A DNA stretch of 64,000 nucleotides, from positions 197,034,216 through 197,098,215 of the forward strand of contig NC_080673.1 of assembly GCF_030445035.2 (NCBI RefSeq). The letters are read 5' to 3'. Made by a program: the position numbers and the translations under genes. This DNA comes from Dasypus novemcinctus (taxonomy: Eukaryota > Chordata > Mammalia > Cingulata > Dasypodidae). The notes under the pieces were generated by a model. That model ran no database searches and was not told where the DNA came from. It worked only from the letters and a program-made list of their open reading frames with translations. Each line of letters begins with the position of its first letter. Positions within the stretch are counted from its first letter, which is position 1. Shown piece by piece: positions 11,411-22,840 of the stretch.

Positions 11411-11735
11411 TCTCTTTGCATCCAGGTTTTTCCTGTTTTGGCTGAGGGACCTTCCTACATAAAAATCTGACCCATCAGTGATTTTCACACCATTGGGGTG
11501 ATTTGAGGACTTCCTGGCCAGACCATGGACACCTGCTGGGATCTGGACTTCTGAGCTATTCCAATTCCATCTCTTCTTACTCCTTGCCTAACTCTTCCAA
11601 TAAGGAGCTGCTTGAGATCCACCTCCAAAGCCCGTCCTACCCATACTCTTAACCTCCTATGTGCTCTGAGCATGACTTGAGATTATTGAAACCTAGAACT
11701 TGGCAACCAGGTGAAAGGTGCTTTGAGAGATGGTA
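11411..11735. other. No recognisable feature
   Basis: I see no supported gene or named repeat. Confidence 0.4.
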
Positions 11736-11739
11736 AGAA

Positions 11740-11838
11740 GCTGAATTCTCTTATTCCAAGTTGTATTCTGAGCACCTAGTATGGTGTATTGCACACAATA
11801 AATGCTAAATCAATATTTATTAAATAAACAAGGAATAA
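11740..11838 (+). mobile_element. L2-like 3' tail
   Basis: GAGCACCTAGTATGGTGTAT and ACAATAAATGCTAAATCAAT match the usual L2 3' ending. Confidence 0.5.
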
Positions 11839-11859
11839 GTGAAAGAATCTATATCCTTT

Positions 11860-12225
11860 ACTTGCAATGCCCTCTTTTGACCTCTTACCTGCTCCTCTCC
11901 TTCATATGCCAAAACAAACTCATGCTCTGAGGTTGAATTCAGATACACCTTATTCTGGAAGCTTTCCCAAGTCATTCACCTCTCCCTGTTATCCCCAGCC
12001 TTGGATGACTTTACCTTCCTCTGTGTTTGCACATGGTGCTTTGCAGATATTTCTCATTGCCTTTATCACAGTGCATTATAATTCTTTCCTTACTGGTCTC
12101 TCTTGCTCTCCTAGTGAATTGTGGACTCTGTGAAAGCAGCACAATGTTAACTGAATCATTGTAGTTTTCCTGGATCTTAGGGCTCTACTAAAGTAGGAAT
12201 TGATGATGTATTTGTTGAGTAAATG
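11860..12225 (+). mobile_element. L2 LINE 3' region
   Basis: Sense L2: GAATTCAGATACACCTTATT, CATTGCCTTTATCACAGTGC and the terminal GTATTTGTTGAGTAAATGAG. 5'-truncated. Confidence 0.65.
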
Positions 12226-12774
12226 AGCAAGAAAATATGCAAAGTTTTGCAGCAAACTATATCCCTTGAGGTTTGGAATTCAGTTCAGTCTACAAAGATC
12301 AATTGAAATATCACTATCAGTCCAATGAGGTGCAACTAGGAAGAAAAGGGACAACATGACTAAAGGAACAGATTATAAGATATGCCAATCCCTGGGGATG
12401 AGAAGATGCCTTTACAAGCCTTTCACTGATTCCCAGAGACCTACTGCAGTTCATGTAATAATTGGCAAAGACAGCAAGGGAAATGAAGCATCTTTAAGTA
12501 TATCATAATCAAAATGTTTCTGCTAGGAATATCAGATAAGTAATTCCCCAGGAGAGATGACTGCTACTGCTAAATGGGTGCTTACACGAGGAAGTGAACA
12601 AAGGGTTTAAATTTTAGTAAAATAATGGTTCAAAATGTCTGACTGTAACCTATTGTTATGGAAAAAATGGGCATTTATAATCTATACTTAATCTATACTA
12701 TAATCTACACTGTAAATATGTGCTAAGTTTATATATAAATATATAGTCCAAAAATGGCATGTTCATAGTCTTAA
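12226..12774. other. No recognisable feature
   Basis: I see no supported gene or named repeat. Confidence 0.4.
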
Positions 12775-13135
12775 CACGTGTTCCTGTAGGTGTGATCCCA
12801 TCTATATAAAGAACTTTGGAAGATGTTATTATTAAAGCATGCCCAGGGTGGGTTTTAATCTGTATTACCAGAGACCTTATAAAGAGAGGAAATTTGAAAA
12901 CAAAGAAGCCAGAAATCAGAGAAAACTACTGAAGAAGACCATGTGACAGAGACAGAGATGCAGGCCAAGAAACTGCAAGGATTGCGGCAGTCCAGCACCA
13001 ATACACTATAAGCTTTGGGGAGAAATCATGACCTGTTGAGACCTTGATGTTGGGCTTCTAGTCATTAAAATGATGAGACAATAAATAGGTACTGTTCAAG
13101 CCAACCTATTGTGTGGTATTTGTCATAGCAGATCT
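12775..13135 (+). mobile_element. MLT-type LTR, 5' LTR of a MaLR provirus
   Basis: Sense MaLR LTR: GACCTTATAAAGAGAGG, GAAGACCATGTGACAGAGAC, CCTTGATGTTGGGCTTCTAG and GTGTGGTATTTGTCATAGCA, with AATAAA near 13080. MaLR internal sequence follows directly, so this is the left LTR of a partly preserved element. Confidence 0.75.
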
Positions 13136-14035
13136 GGCAAGCTAAGACAGTTTTGGGTACCAGAGAGTGTGGTGCTGCTATTGCAGATACCAACAAAATG
13201 GAGAAGTGTCTTTGGAATTGTTTAATGGTTAGAGGCTGGAAAAAAAATCCTGGAGTGTATTGAAGAGACTGTTGATAGAGAGTTATATATGTCAAAGATT
13301 CTTCTGATGAGGTCGTAAAAAGAAATGATGACTGTGTTATAGGAAACTGGGGAAAAGGGGATCCTTTGCAGATCCTTTCAGACCAATGGTGAAATTGTGT
13401 CCTGATGTTGCATGGAAGACGGAACTCATAAGCAATGTACCTGGATATTTAGCTGAGGAGAATTCCAAGCTAAGTATCAAAGTTGCGGCCTGGTTTCTCC
13501 TTGCTGATTATAGCAAAATTAAAGAAGAAAGGGATAAACAAAGAACTGTACTATTAAGCATTAAAGAACAAGAAACTCTCATGATTTAGAAAATTCCCAG
13601 AGAGGTGCTCTGTGATTAGTTCCAAAAGCAGATCTATCAGGGCCCTCCCTGAGCGTCTGAGAAGTGAGTCCACAGAGATTGGGGTTCTGCAGGAGGATGT
13701 AGCTGAACTAGTCTTCTTTGCTGAAGAGATTAGTTATATGACTCATGGACACAATCAGCTAGCTCAGAGAAAATCTTGTTTGAAGATGCATTTTTCTAGC
13801 AAGGGTCTACGGCAGGTGCTTTGGTTTTATGGCTTGGACCACCTTGAACTACATACAAAACTGAAAGTTTTTGAGAATTTTGTATGACCAAAAACAATAC
13901 CAGTCTGGACTAAAGGGACTGAGATAAGCCAGAAATAAAGGAAAAAATGACTTTAAGGACAGAACCAGGGGAGGAAGGGTCTGGACCAAAAGTTCTTAAA
14001 GTTCTTCTCGGCAAAGAGAGGGCCTTCCTCCCCTA
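13136..14035 (+). mobile_element. MaLR internal region (MLT-int), degenerate
   Basis: Sequence after the LTR opens with GGGTACCAGAGAGTGTGGTG, GCTGCTATTGCAGATACC and GTGTCTTTGGAATTGTTTAA, the known start of MaLR internal sequences. MaLR elements are non-coding relatives of ERVL. Short frames at 13386-13589 and 13612-13887 fall inside it and have no recognisable retroviral motif. No 3' LTR is found before the MIR at 14163, so the element is 3'-truncated. Confidence 0.65.
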
Positions 14036-14388
14036 CCATGCAAGAACTTTGGAAAGTGATATTTATCTTTGTTTTATAGATAAGGGAAATGAGGTTCAAA
14101 ATATGAAAGTGTTAATTATTACTTATTTTACTCAAGAAACACGGAAAACATGGAAATATAAGGCAGTAGTTAGGAGTATGCACCTTTGGAGTCAAGTTCT
14201 CCTGAATTCCAACTCATTTCCGGGCCCTACTATGTCACTCCTATTAAGTTATTTCACCTCCTTTTCCTTTATGCAAAACAGATCTAGTTATGTGACTGCC
14301 TGTGGAGCTGTTGGAAAAGTGAAATGAACAAACACAGGTAAAGCACTGCGGCGGCTTGCTCGGTCGGTAGAGGTGGGGTCTGGCTGCG

Positions 14389-14473
14389 GACGAGGGGTCG
14401 GTCCAGCTCTGGACGAGGGGTCGGTCCCGCTTGGGACGAGGGGTCGGTCCGGCAGCAGACGAGGGATCGGTCT
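14389..14473 (-). repeat. Four-unit 23-bp tandem repeat in the LTR U5 region
   Basis: GACGAGGGGTCGGTCC (third-to-last unit variants) starts at 14389, 14412, 14435 and 14458, an exact 23-bp spacing. The last unit has GACGAGGGATCGGTCT. On the LTR strand the unit lies downstream of the polyadenylation signal. Confidence 0.95.
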
Positions 14474-14500
14474 CACAAGGGGTTGCGTGGTTCGGCTGAT

Positions 14501-14556
14501 GGGGTCGCCCGGCGAAGCCGGCGACGAAGGGGTCGCCCGGAGAAGCAGGCGACGAA
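14501..14556 (-). repeat. Two-unit 28-bp tandem repeat in the LTR
   Basis: GGGGTCGCCCGGCGAAGCCG at 14501 recurs as GGGGTCGCCCGGAGAAGCAG at 14529. Each unit ends GCGACGAA. Confidence 0.9.
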
Positions 14557-14678
14557 CTGGGGACAAGGGAGGCCAGGCCCTTGTCGGGGGCTCTCAGGAC
14601 TGGAGGGCGCACGGCAGAAGAACTACCGCGGAGACAAGGTAAACACGCAAGTCCACTTTATTGAGGGAGAGGCAACAG

Positions 14679-14835
14679 TTTTATAGGGGCTGGGGAAGGC
14701 TGATTGGTCGAAGCCACGCCCTGTTCTGATTGGTTGCCGGAGAAAGGTCAGTGGGCGGTACTGGACGGGGGAGGGGTGGTGATTAGGGATTGGCTGTCGC
14801 TGTTGCTGGGGGAAGGGGCAGGGTTTAGGGATTGG
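14679..14835 (-). promoter_or_regulatory. LTR promoter: four CCAAT boxes and TATA box
   Basis: On the minus strand CCAAT occurs at 14835-14831, 14793-14789, 14733-14729 and 14707-14703, followed by TATAAAA at 14685-14679. A GGGCGG (Sp1-like) motif lies at 14753-14758 on the plus strand. CCAAT arrays are known NF-Y binding platforms in other LTRs; activity here is inferred only. Confidence 0.7.
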
Positions 14836-15240
14836 TGGCTGCTGTTGCTGGGGTGGAGGGCAGACTTGAGTTTCCCGCCCACGCCTGGCTGTTGCTGCTG
14901 TCGGGGGAGGGAAAAGGGCAGACTGGATTTTTCCGCCCTGCGCCTGCGCAGGGAGAAGGAAGAAGAAGGGTACTGCCCCACAGGCATCGTGTGGCACCAC
15001 CCGGGAGGAGGGGCGGCTGCGGAAGCATGGCTGCCGAGAAGGGGAGACCCGAGGGCACTCTGCGCCCATGCCGAGCTCCCTTCAGGGGTGGCGGTGAGTC
15101 CGACCAGCCACCCTATTATGGGGGCAGCGGCTTGGCCTGCCGCGGCTGCTCCCCCGCCAGGCCAGCAAACTACTCTTCAGCCCGAGGGGTGACCGCAAAG
15201 CACAATATGGTTAGTATTATTTTCATGGGGAAAAATGATA

Positions 15241-15834
15241 GGTAGTCAGACTTTAAACGTCCTTGGAGGAGCTCACAGAAAATCTCCAGGCCTTCATTAA
15301 GGTATTTGTCCAAATTGTTTGCCCATCAGGAATGTGCATGCCTGTCCTCCCCAGCACCAGCCTGATTGGAAGCTCATGATTATTTTGCAACCCACAATTT
15401 CAACTTCTGCTGATTACACCTTCTGACTCCCAGTTCACCTTATGTAACATTTGTGCAATTCCAAAGCATTCACATGCAATCAAAGGGCTGGACCAGGGAG
15501 AAAGCACAGGATGTTTTTGTTTTTTGTTTTTGTTTTTTTTCCTTGTACTTCCCCTTATAAAACATTTCAAAACTGCTGGGGAAAATACCCAGTTCTTATT
15601 CTTTCAAGCTATCCCTTTAGTCACTGCCATTGTCTGCAGGCCTTCTTTAAACTTTGTTATCGTGCTATTAAATGATCAGTAAAACTAAGAACAGGAATCA
15701 CTGAAAATAGCCATTCTTTAATATCTATAATTTAAACAAGGTTACCTGGCTAAGAAATGTTAGACTGAGCCTAGGATTTTCCAGAAATACCACTGTGTGT
15801 CTCAGATTATCAAATCAATTCATTCATTTAAAAT
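15241..15834. other. No recognisable feature
   Basis: Contains a T-rich run (about 15512-15540). I see no supported gene or named repeat. Confidence 0.4.
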
Positions 15835-15837
15835 TAC

Positions 15838-15985
15838 TTAACAGACACCTACCAGATGCCAGATACTTTATAAGATGCTTAGGGACAAGATTTTGTCCCT
15901 GTCCTTAAGTAGCTAAAGTCCAGTAGGAACAGTAAGTCATATTAAAAGAGCTGTAATACAATATCTAATGCAATAGGAGCTCAGA
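15838..15985 (+). mobile_element. Ancient mammalian repeat fragment (tentative)
   Basis: CAGACACCTACCAGATGCCAG and GTCCCTGTCCTTAAGTAGC resemble a common old repeat with 'CACCTACTATGTGCCAGGCA' and 'GTCCCTGCCCTCAAGGAGC'. The family is not named with confidence. Confidence 0.45.
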
Positions 15986-16194
15986 ATAGGGGCTCATACT
16001 TCCAGATGTGGGATCAAGCTGTCATTCCACCCCCACAATATATGGCTGTGGAATTAAATTGAAACCAACAGAGTTCACATTTGTGTAGTATTGCATGATC
16101 TTATTTTGAGTTTCTTCATATATTCCTGAGAGAGGGAGATGAATAAAAAGAAGTCCAGATTGCTAAAGTTACAGATTTACCTCTACTTAAAACT

Positions 16195-16730
16195 AGGTTA
16201 GGTCAGCCAGACAACCATGGACAAATATTATATGATCTCACTGATATGAAATAGAGTATGCAAATTCATAGTAAAAACTTGATTATAGATTACCAGGGGC
16301 TGGATTAGGAATAGGAATGGGGGGATTAATGCTTACTGGTATAGAATATCTCTTTGGAATGATAGAAAATCTTTAGTGGTGATGGTAGCACAATATTGTG
16401 AATGCAATTAAAAGCATTGAGCTGTGTATTTGCCTGTGGTTAAAAGGGGAAATTTTAGTTGTATATATGTTGCTAGAATAAACATTTTTAAACAAGCATA
16501 GGACAGAACTACACAAAGAGTGAACCCTAATATAAAGTATGGATTATAGTTAATAGTTTTATAATAATTATAATAATATTATAAAATATAATATTTTTCA
16601 TCAGTTATGACAAAGGTTTCACTCTAAAGCAAGGTGTTAATAATAGGGAGTTATGTGGAACTCTATGTTCTGCATGATTTTTCTGTAAACCTACAACTTC
16701 TTGAATAAAAAAAATACTTAAAAAATATGT
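16195..16730 (+). mobile_element. L1 3' UTR, 5'-truncated
   Basis: Sense L1 3' end: ATATTATATGATCTCACTGA, GATTACCAGGGGCTGGATTA, GGTGATGGTAGCACAATATT, GGTGTTAATAATAGGGAG, GATTTTTCTGTAAACCTAC and the tail GAATAAAAAAAATACTTAAA. GTTAGGTC at the left edge and GTTAGGCT after the tail may be a short TSD. Confidence 0.8.
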
Positions 16731-17160
16731 TAGGCTCTGGGAAGCTTAAAATTTGGAGCCTAAAAAACAAAGCTTTCAGTTCATAAATTCAAAAGTGACC
16801 TTTATATTAAATCCACCAAAGCCAGATTATATCTACCGGTGGTGTCAGCTCTGTTGCGACATTAGACCTACAGATGGTCATAAGTTGAAAGCTCGTAAAT
16901 AGAAGATCATAAGAGCAGTTCATAAATAGAGTTTTCGCTTAATCTAATAGTTATAAAAATGGTTAGGAACCTGAAACCTGGCTTCAGATTTCCTGTCTTA
17001 CACTGCACACCCCTCATAAGTTTCAGTGTGTGTGACCTTAATAAAAATTCCATTCATTTAAAATTTTCCGTAAGAATCTCTGAGTGAAATGAACTATAGC
17101 TTTTTTCTAGGTATGTGGTATATTAGTGATGATGTTGATGTTGATGAAATTAATAATAAA
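16731..17160. other. No recognisable feature
   Basis: I see no supported gene or named repeat. Confidence 0.4.
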
Positions 17161-17164
17161 AGCC

Positions 17165-17390
17165 AATAACTATCAAGTGCTTTCAAAATGCAAGGCATTG
17201 GGCTAAATATGAAAATCGACCTTTTCTTTTAATCCTTAGAGCAAAGTAGCAGACTGGGTTAATAGACAGCAAGATGAAACTTTGTGACTTTCCAATAACC
17301 ACAATCATCATAAGTGACAGCACTGAGAGATGATCCCAGGACTCTCTGGGTTCAGAGTCAAGTCTATAGCACCACACATAATTCCTTGTC
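17165..17390 (-). mobile_element. MIR SINE
   Basis: Antisense MIR: CAAGTGCTTTCAAAATGCAAG, TTTTAATCCTTAGAGCAAAG and CTGGGTTCAGAGTCAAGTC. The minus frame at 17183-17395 is an accident of it. Confidence 0.7.
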
Positions 17391-17659
17391 TTCATTGACT
17401 AGGGCTCTTTCACTTCACAGGTGTTGTAATTGAAACCTAAGAGGTTATATCTCCTGCTCAATGTCAGGTATGAGTGATAAAATCTGGGCTAAGTGTCCCT
17501 ACTTCAACATTTTGTTTTATTTCTCTAAAAATACATCAAACACAATTTCAGTGCACTTTTCACACAAGATGTTTTCTCTCTTACTATTTCGATTTCATAT
17601 CATTTTGTTCTATCGCATGGCTCATTCCCATCCTTTGAGGCTCAGTTTAAATATTTCTC

Positions 17660-18020
17660 TATTGGTCTCAACAGACTAGGTTGCACAATGGCTAAAAAGA
17701 ATCTTAGTAACTTAAAACAACCATGGTTTACTTCTTACTCATACTCCATGCCCATTGCAGGGCACCTCAGGGCTCTGCTCTCAGTGCTCTGGCTCCAGCT
17801 GATGAAGCACTTATTCTCAGGGACGTTTCTGGCCCCTAAGTTGATTGAAGGATTGTAGTGGAAGTTCTCTAACCATCATTCAATACTGGGCTTGGAAGTA
17901 ACTCGCCTTATGTTCACATACAAACGTTAGCCAAAAATGATCCTATCCAACCACACAAGGTAGCTGGAAGTGTAGTCCTACTGTTTACCCACAAGGCAGA
18001 GAGCCAGAAATACTCACTGA
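17660..18020. mobile_element. Ancient interspersed repeat (tentative)
   Basis: TAACTTAAAACAACCATGG, GCTCTCAGTGCTCTGGCTCC and GGTAGCTGGAAGTGTAGTCC resemble a common old mammalian repeat; the class cannot be fixed by eye. Confidence 0.3.
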
Positions 18021-18659
18021 ATATTCTTGACAACCTCCTTTTTATTACCTATCACTGTTTTTGTTTTCTTTTCTCTGGGGCACATTTACTTAACTTGAAA
18101 TAATGTACTTATTTATTTGTTTCAATTACCTATATATAGTCTTTCTCAACTGTGAGCTCTATAAAGTTAGGACTATGTTTTATTCTTCACTGTGTAGTCA
18201 TCTCTTACTACAGGAACTCTAATGTAATAGATGCTCAATTCATGCTTGAGGAAGGAAGGAATGATGGAAAGAAGACTAAAAAGAAAGAAAGAAGAGAGGA
18301 AGGCAGGAAGGACTAAATGTCAGAATCTTTTCAAATTATTTGGTTTACTGGTTTTTCCAGAGCCTTCTTACTAGGCTTATTTCTTTGTGTGCACACTAGG
18401 GTGATAGGAATATGAAAAGCAACCTCACAGTGACTGAAATAAGCTCACAAAATCCTGAGCTCTACCGGAGACTACTTTTCTGCATTGAGCCTCACAACAT
18501 CTACTCCTTCTCTTTCTCAGTATGAGGACTGCCTTTGCTCCCATCTGAGGCTGTCCCCTCCAATCTACTCCAGCTTCTACTCTCTCCCTACTCCTCAGGG
18601 AGTTTGCTTCATCTGTGACTCTTTTACAGTCCTCCCCGCCTTCCCTCCTTTCCTTCTTC
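18021..18659. other. No recognisable feature
   Basis: Contains a purine-rich GGAAGGAAGG tract at about 18250-18315. I see nothing else supported. Confidence 0.4.
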
Positions 18660-18671
18660 CTCTCTTACAAA

Positions 18672-18746
18672 CTTTTTCTTTCTTTTTCTCTCTCTCTCTC
18701 TCTTTCTCTTTCTCTCTCTCTTTTTCTTTCTTCTACTTTCTCTCTA
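18672..18746 (+). repeat. Polypyrimidine (CT/CTTT) microsatellite
   Basis: CTTTCTTTTTCTCTCTCTCT followed by more CTCTTT units. It causes overlapping Ser/Leu/Phe-rich frames (18485-19151) that are not genes. Confidence 0.9.
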
Positions 18747-18759
18747 GTGTCTCCTTTAC

Positions 18760-19460
18760 CTCAGGGTTTGAACAGGATCATTACACACTCTCCCTTACTT
18801 AAAAATCCTGTTCCAGAGTTCCATGTTCACCAGTGGCTCTTCATTGTGTCCTGCCCCATTCACCCTATGGCTGACATCTGTGAACTTCAAAACATAATCA
18901 CATGGACATCCTTGCCTTCTGGTTTTCAGGTGGATGAACTCAATAGGCAGCACAAGCAGGACACCAGAGAGTGGAGAAGAGAGAAGGCAGGGATTGCTTT
19001 ACCTAACTCTTTGGTTACACAGTATATTTTACTCTACTTCAGGCCACAATTGCTGGGATTATGCGATGTACCAAATTCTGGTAAGAGCTTCCTTCTTTTT
19101 CTACTGTTTCTAGTCCTTGAGTGCTTCCTCCCCTTGTGTTGGTTTCCTTAGCCTTGTCTAAACCTTACAGATAGGCCTTTCAATAAGCTCTCTTTAGTTA
19201 CCATTTTGAGTGCCATCTCTTTCTTCCTGACACTAAGTGTCCTCAAACCAGTGTACTCCACAAGCGAAGACCCATCCTTAGCTTAATCAAGCTTTCCATA
19301 CTGGAAACCTCCACTCTTTCCTTTATATGCTAAACCTTGTTCCCTGCCTCTTCTGTTCTCCTGTAATGATTTTCTCTAAGGTTTCAAGGAATCTCTATAT
19401 GAAAAAGCAATTAATATTCTGTTCATATCTCATTCCAACTCTACACAGGTAGGAGCAATA
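18760..19460 (+). mobile_element. L2-like fragments
   Basis: CAGTGGCTCTTCATTGTGTC, ATGGCTGACATCTGTGAAC and CTTGTCTAAACCTTACAG suggest old L2 sequence in sense orientation. Diverged and possibly more than one piece. Confidence 0.4.
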
Positions 19461-19849
19461 CAGATCAAGAAGTCTGCTGCCTAAGACCAGGTGTACAATT
19501 GGGACTGAGATGCTAGACTTCCCTTATTCTTTGGACCATTCGGATTAGGATCGGGGCTAGACCTACCACCTTAGCAGAGTGCAGGGTACACCTGGTCACA
19601 AAAGCTGCCACTGATCATCTTTTCTTAGCCATCTTCTCATATAGATGTGATATGAAGAACTGGGAGATAATTCAGGGACTGCCTTTTCATAGCCTTGAAA
19701 TGGGTTTCTCCCCCAAAGATGTGCCATTTTCCTTAAAAAGAAAAATTACTTTCCATATCTTTGTCCTCAGGTTTGGCTGTCAAACCATGTTTGGGAACAA
19801 TAGGACAGTCTCACGCAATGTATTATTATACCTGTTTCTCTAATGATCT

Positions 19850-20400
19850 TTTGCTGTGCAATGAATTATCCAAAAACATAGTGCCTTAAATCAGCAAAAA
19901 ATTCATTATACCTAATGATTTTGTGATTTAGAAATTTTAGCAGGACTCAGCTAAGGGATGTTTCTGTTATGTGCTGGAACCAGTTTGTATTGAGAACCAA
20001 CTGTTAAATATTCATGAGTTTTTCACAGATAATAATTACCATGAAATCAGCCATGGTGGGGGCATTTATATCACAGAAATTAGTGAGCACTAAAATCCTT
20101 TAAATTTTTTGTCCCCTAAAGGGCAGTTAACAAGCACACCACTGCTTATATCCAATATGTTCTTGACAGTGGTCACTTAAGGGGTATTTAGCTGGCAGCT
20201 TAGCTACTCTGGAGGCTACAAGAAGGCTTCACTCACATGTCTGGTAATTTGGTAGGAATGATTTGAAGGCTCAGCTGGGACTGTCCATCAGAGCACCTAC
20301 AAATGGCTTGTCCTACCTGGTGATCTCAGGGTGGTCTCACTTCTTATAGGGCACTTCAGGCTCTTGCATTGAGTGTTTTTAGAAGCCCAGACAGAATTTG
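19850..20400. mobile_element. Ancient interspersed repeat pieces (tentative)
   Basis: CATAGTGCCTTAAATCAGC and GGCTTCACTCACATGTCTGG match a common old mammalian repeat whose two halves are separated here by about 250 bp of unrelated sequence. Class uncertain. Confidence 0.35.
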
Positions 20401-20456
20401 CAAGGCTTTTTATGATTTAGCCTCAGAATTCCTAAAATATCACTTGCCACATTCAT

Positions 20457-21126
20457 TGGTATGACTGTATGAAGTTCTTCTATGAATCCCAAAAAGAAAA
20501 AGATTATCTTTTTGAACTGATCTCTTTCTGTCTGTGTGAGAACATTTTGATTGAACTGTATCAGTGAAGTCTGAGCCAGGATGAGTTTCCACCCTCTTGG
20601 TGGGTCTGATATAAAAGGAAGGAAGTGGACATATTGATCCTGTCATGTGAAAGAGAGAACTGCAGGAAAACAGAAGCACTGAGAGGCTGAGAGAGATCAT
20701 GGTGTCTGGAAACAGCAGCACAGAGGCATGAGAAGAGCCACCCTGAGGGGCTGGGCCCAAGGAGCAGCTTAAGAGGAGATGATTCATATGCCTAATAGCT
20801 CACAGATGAACTCAGGAAGAAAGCAGAGCAGCTAAGAATGAGCGAGGAGGCTTGGTAAGAGAGAAGCCCTATGACTGGCTACCCACAGCTGAGCTGAGCT
20901 CTGGGAGGTGGTAGATCCTAGAGAGGAAGGCAGAGACCTTAGCAGAGATCAGCAGCCATCTTGCTTCAACATGGGGCAGGACCCTGTGAAAGCATCTTTG
21001 TTCCTGCCTTGATTTGGACAGTTCACAGCCTCTGAACTGAAGGCGTTTACTCTAAATAAAATCCCCATTGTAAAAGCCAATCCATCTCTGGTATTTTGCA
21101 TCAGCAGCCCTTTGGCAAAATAAAAC
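20457..21126 (+). mobile_element. MaLR-type LTR, diverged subfamily
   Basis: It begins near TGGTATGACTGTATGAAG and contains CTATGAATCCCAAAAAGAAA, CCCTCTTGGTGGGTCTGATA, GAGATCAGCAGCCATCTTGC and CTCTAAATAAAATCCCC, ending CATCAGCAGCCCTTTGGC. The general plan matches the xenarthran LTRs at 3165 and 6488, but identity is lower. Boundaries are approximate. Confidence 0.6.
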
Positions 21127-22840
21127 AATCCGTCAAGTAAGTCATTAAGCCCAGCTCAAATTAAATCATGGGGAATTAGAATCTATCTCTTATCGGAAAG
21201 AGTAGTAAAGAGGTAGTAACAATTTTAGATGTTACACACATACACACATGTAATAAATGAATAAAATTGCCCTTTACATATCACAACATCAGTGCTTCAC
21301 AGACATCTCTAACTCCTCATGTCAAAATTGAATTCATATTAATTCTCCTTGTATTACTCATGGTAAGCAATGCTAGCAGATATAGTACATAAATCCTGAA
21401 AAGTTAATTGATTATCCTATCTCAGGAATCATCTTTTTCACTGCTCCTCCTACACTTAGGAACAACTTCATACTCTCCCAAATGGAGACAACCTAAAGAC
21501 CCATTTTGACATTGCATCTCTTCCAAAGCCCAAGATCTACAGATGAAGCATAGCCCTCTCTGTCAGGTCAGATTTTGTTTATTTTGGTTCAGTGACCTGT
21601 GAATGAAAAGGCAAGTTATCTTTCCTTTCCAGTCCCCATGGTCAATCAACACAGACTGTGACAGGATAACTGCAATGGAAACTTCCATTTGGATAAGGGA
21701 AGATATACACCAGCTTCTGGCTCATTAATAATTCAAGTCCACTTCCTGTTGGACAGAGCTTTTGAAAGTTTTTTACCTTAAAGGAGGGAAAAATTCCTAT
21801 TTGGGCTCTCATTCTGCTTTAAAGCAGAACCTCTTTGGCTTTTGGCCTTGGACTTCAGTTCCACTGTCTGGAGGACATGTCTTCCATGTCTATAATCCCT
21901 GTTGACCACATCTGAAGAGGTCTGAGGAGTATTTCCTCCTTGATAACTGATCAGCTTTTGAAGCCTGATTCCTGCTCTGGGGAGATTGGTGATTGCAGAA
22001 CTATATTAAGGCCTGAACAAAATCTTTTCATTTTCTTCTATTATTTTTATTCCAGTTTTATGGTTTCTATGGCAAAACAGTACCCTTACAAACTTTGGAT
22101 GTTTTTAATTTATTTCTTTTCAGTTGGACTCATGTGGTAGTTAGCATATCCAAAGTTCTTTCATGGTGTGATTCTTATGTCTGATTTATTTCTTTGCTTT
22201 TTTCCTGTGAGGCATCTTTTTTTCTGGTTAAAGATAGATGTGATCTTGAGACATTCTGAAACAATAAATGGGAAGGCCACACCATATATCTGATCTTTGC
22301 CACAGGCCAAGTCCTTTTATTCCACTGAGGAGTCCTGCTGGGTCTTGCACACACAGTCTTTTACTACTTGGGGTCTAGGAATAGTTGAGTTTTACAACCC
22401 TGTACCACCCTGAATTTCTGGACTTTTGTTATTATTTTTTTTTTTTCTGTTTGCAAACTAGACAAATATTTCCTGAGAAGTTTTTTCCTTTCATATAATC
22501 CTTGCCAAATCCACCTAATAACAACTTAATACAGGCTCATAAAAATTCTGCTTATATCTGCTTTTTCAGCTCACAAGGAAAGTGGTCTTCCAAGTTATGA
22601 CAATTATACCAAATGATCTCCTGCTGTACAGCATGGATCTCTAGCCATCCATCCAGCCAGATCTACTTCCTTATCATCCACCAATCTACTAAAAAAAAAA
22701 TCTAAGTTCAATTTATTTTGTTTGCTTAATTGTTGTGGTTTATTTATTTTGCTTTTTACAGCGAACCCATATTTTAAGGTACCAATTTCTAACTTAGTCA
22801 GGTAGGCTAACTCCTGAGAGATATAGTACCAGGTCATCCT
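21127..22840. other. No recognisable feature
   Basis: AT-rich with a short T-run (about 22434-22447). The short open frames show no domain or repeat signature. Confidence 0.4.

Larger units (their letters stand above)
14347..15197 (-). mobile_element. Young CpG-rich solo LTR, class II ERV-like
   Basis: The 851-bp segment reads on the minus strand from TGCGGTCACCCC to AGCCGCCGCA, with TG...CA termini and a perfect 6-bp TSD. In U3-to-U5 order it carries four CCAAT boxes (ATTGG on the plus strand at 14831, 14789, 14729 and 14703), a TATA box (TATAAAA, reverse of 14679-14685) and a polyadenylation signal (AATAAA, reverse of 14657-14662). The TATA-to-AATAAA spacing is very short, as in betaretroviral LTRs. 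No gag, pol or env sequence is present, so this is a solo LTR. CpG density is far above the surroundings, indicating a recent insertion or little methylation decay. Short GC-rich frames inside it are not genes. The exact ERV family is not identified. Confidence 0.85.
14341..15203. repeat. 6-bp target-site duplication AAGCAC
   Basis: AAGCAC at 14341-14346 and 15198-15203 brackets the LTR exactly at its TG/CA termini. Six bases is the TSD size expected of class II (betaretrovirus-like) integrases. Confidence 0.85.
14163..15240 (+). mobile_element. MIR SINE split by the LTR at 14347
   Basis: MIR head and core lie at 14163-14346 (GGAGTCAAGTTCTCCTGAAT, CTACTATGTCACTCCTATTA, AAAAGTGAAATGAACAAAC). 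The tail resumes at 15204 with GGTTAGTATTATTTTC. The interruption is the solo LTR plus one copy of its 6-bp TSD, which dates the LTR insertion as younger than the MIR. Confidence 0.65.

Noticed and set aside
14244..15245. Many long GC-rich frames on both strands, resembling a CpG-island first exon
   Set aside because: The region is a solo LTR with exact termini and a 6-bp TSD; stop codons are rare because of base composition and tandem repeats.
18485..19151. Frames of 105 and 178 codons at a CT microsatellite
   Set aside because: Low-complexity Ser/Leu/Phe run from simple repeat; the rest overlaps L2-like sequence.
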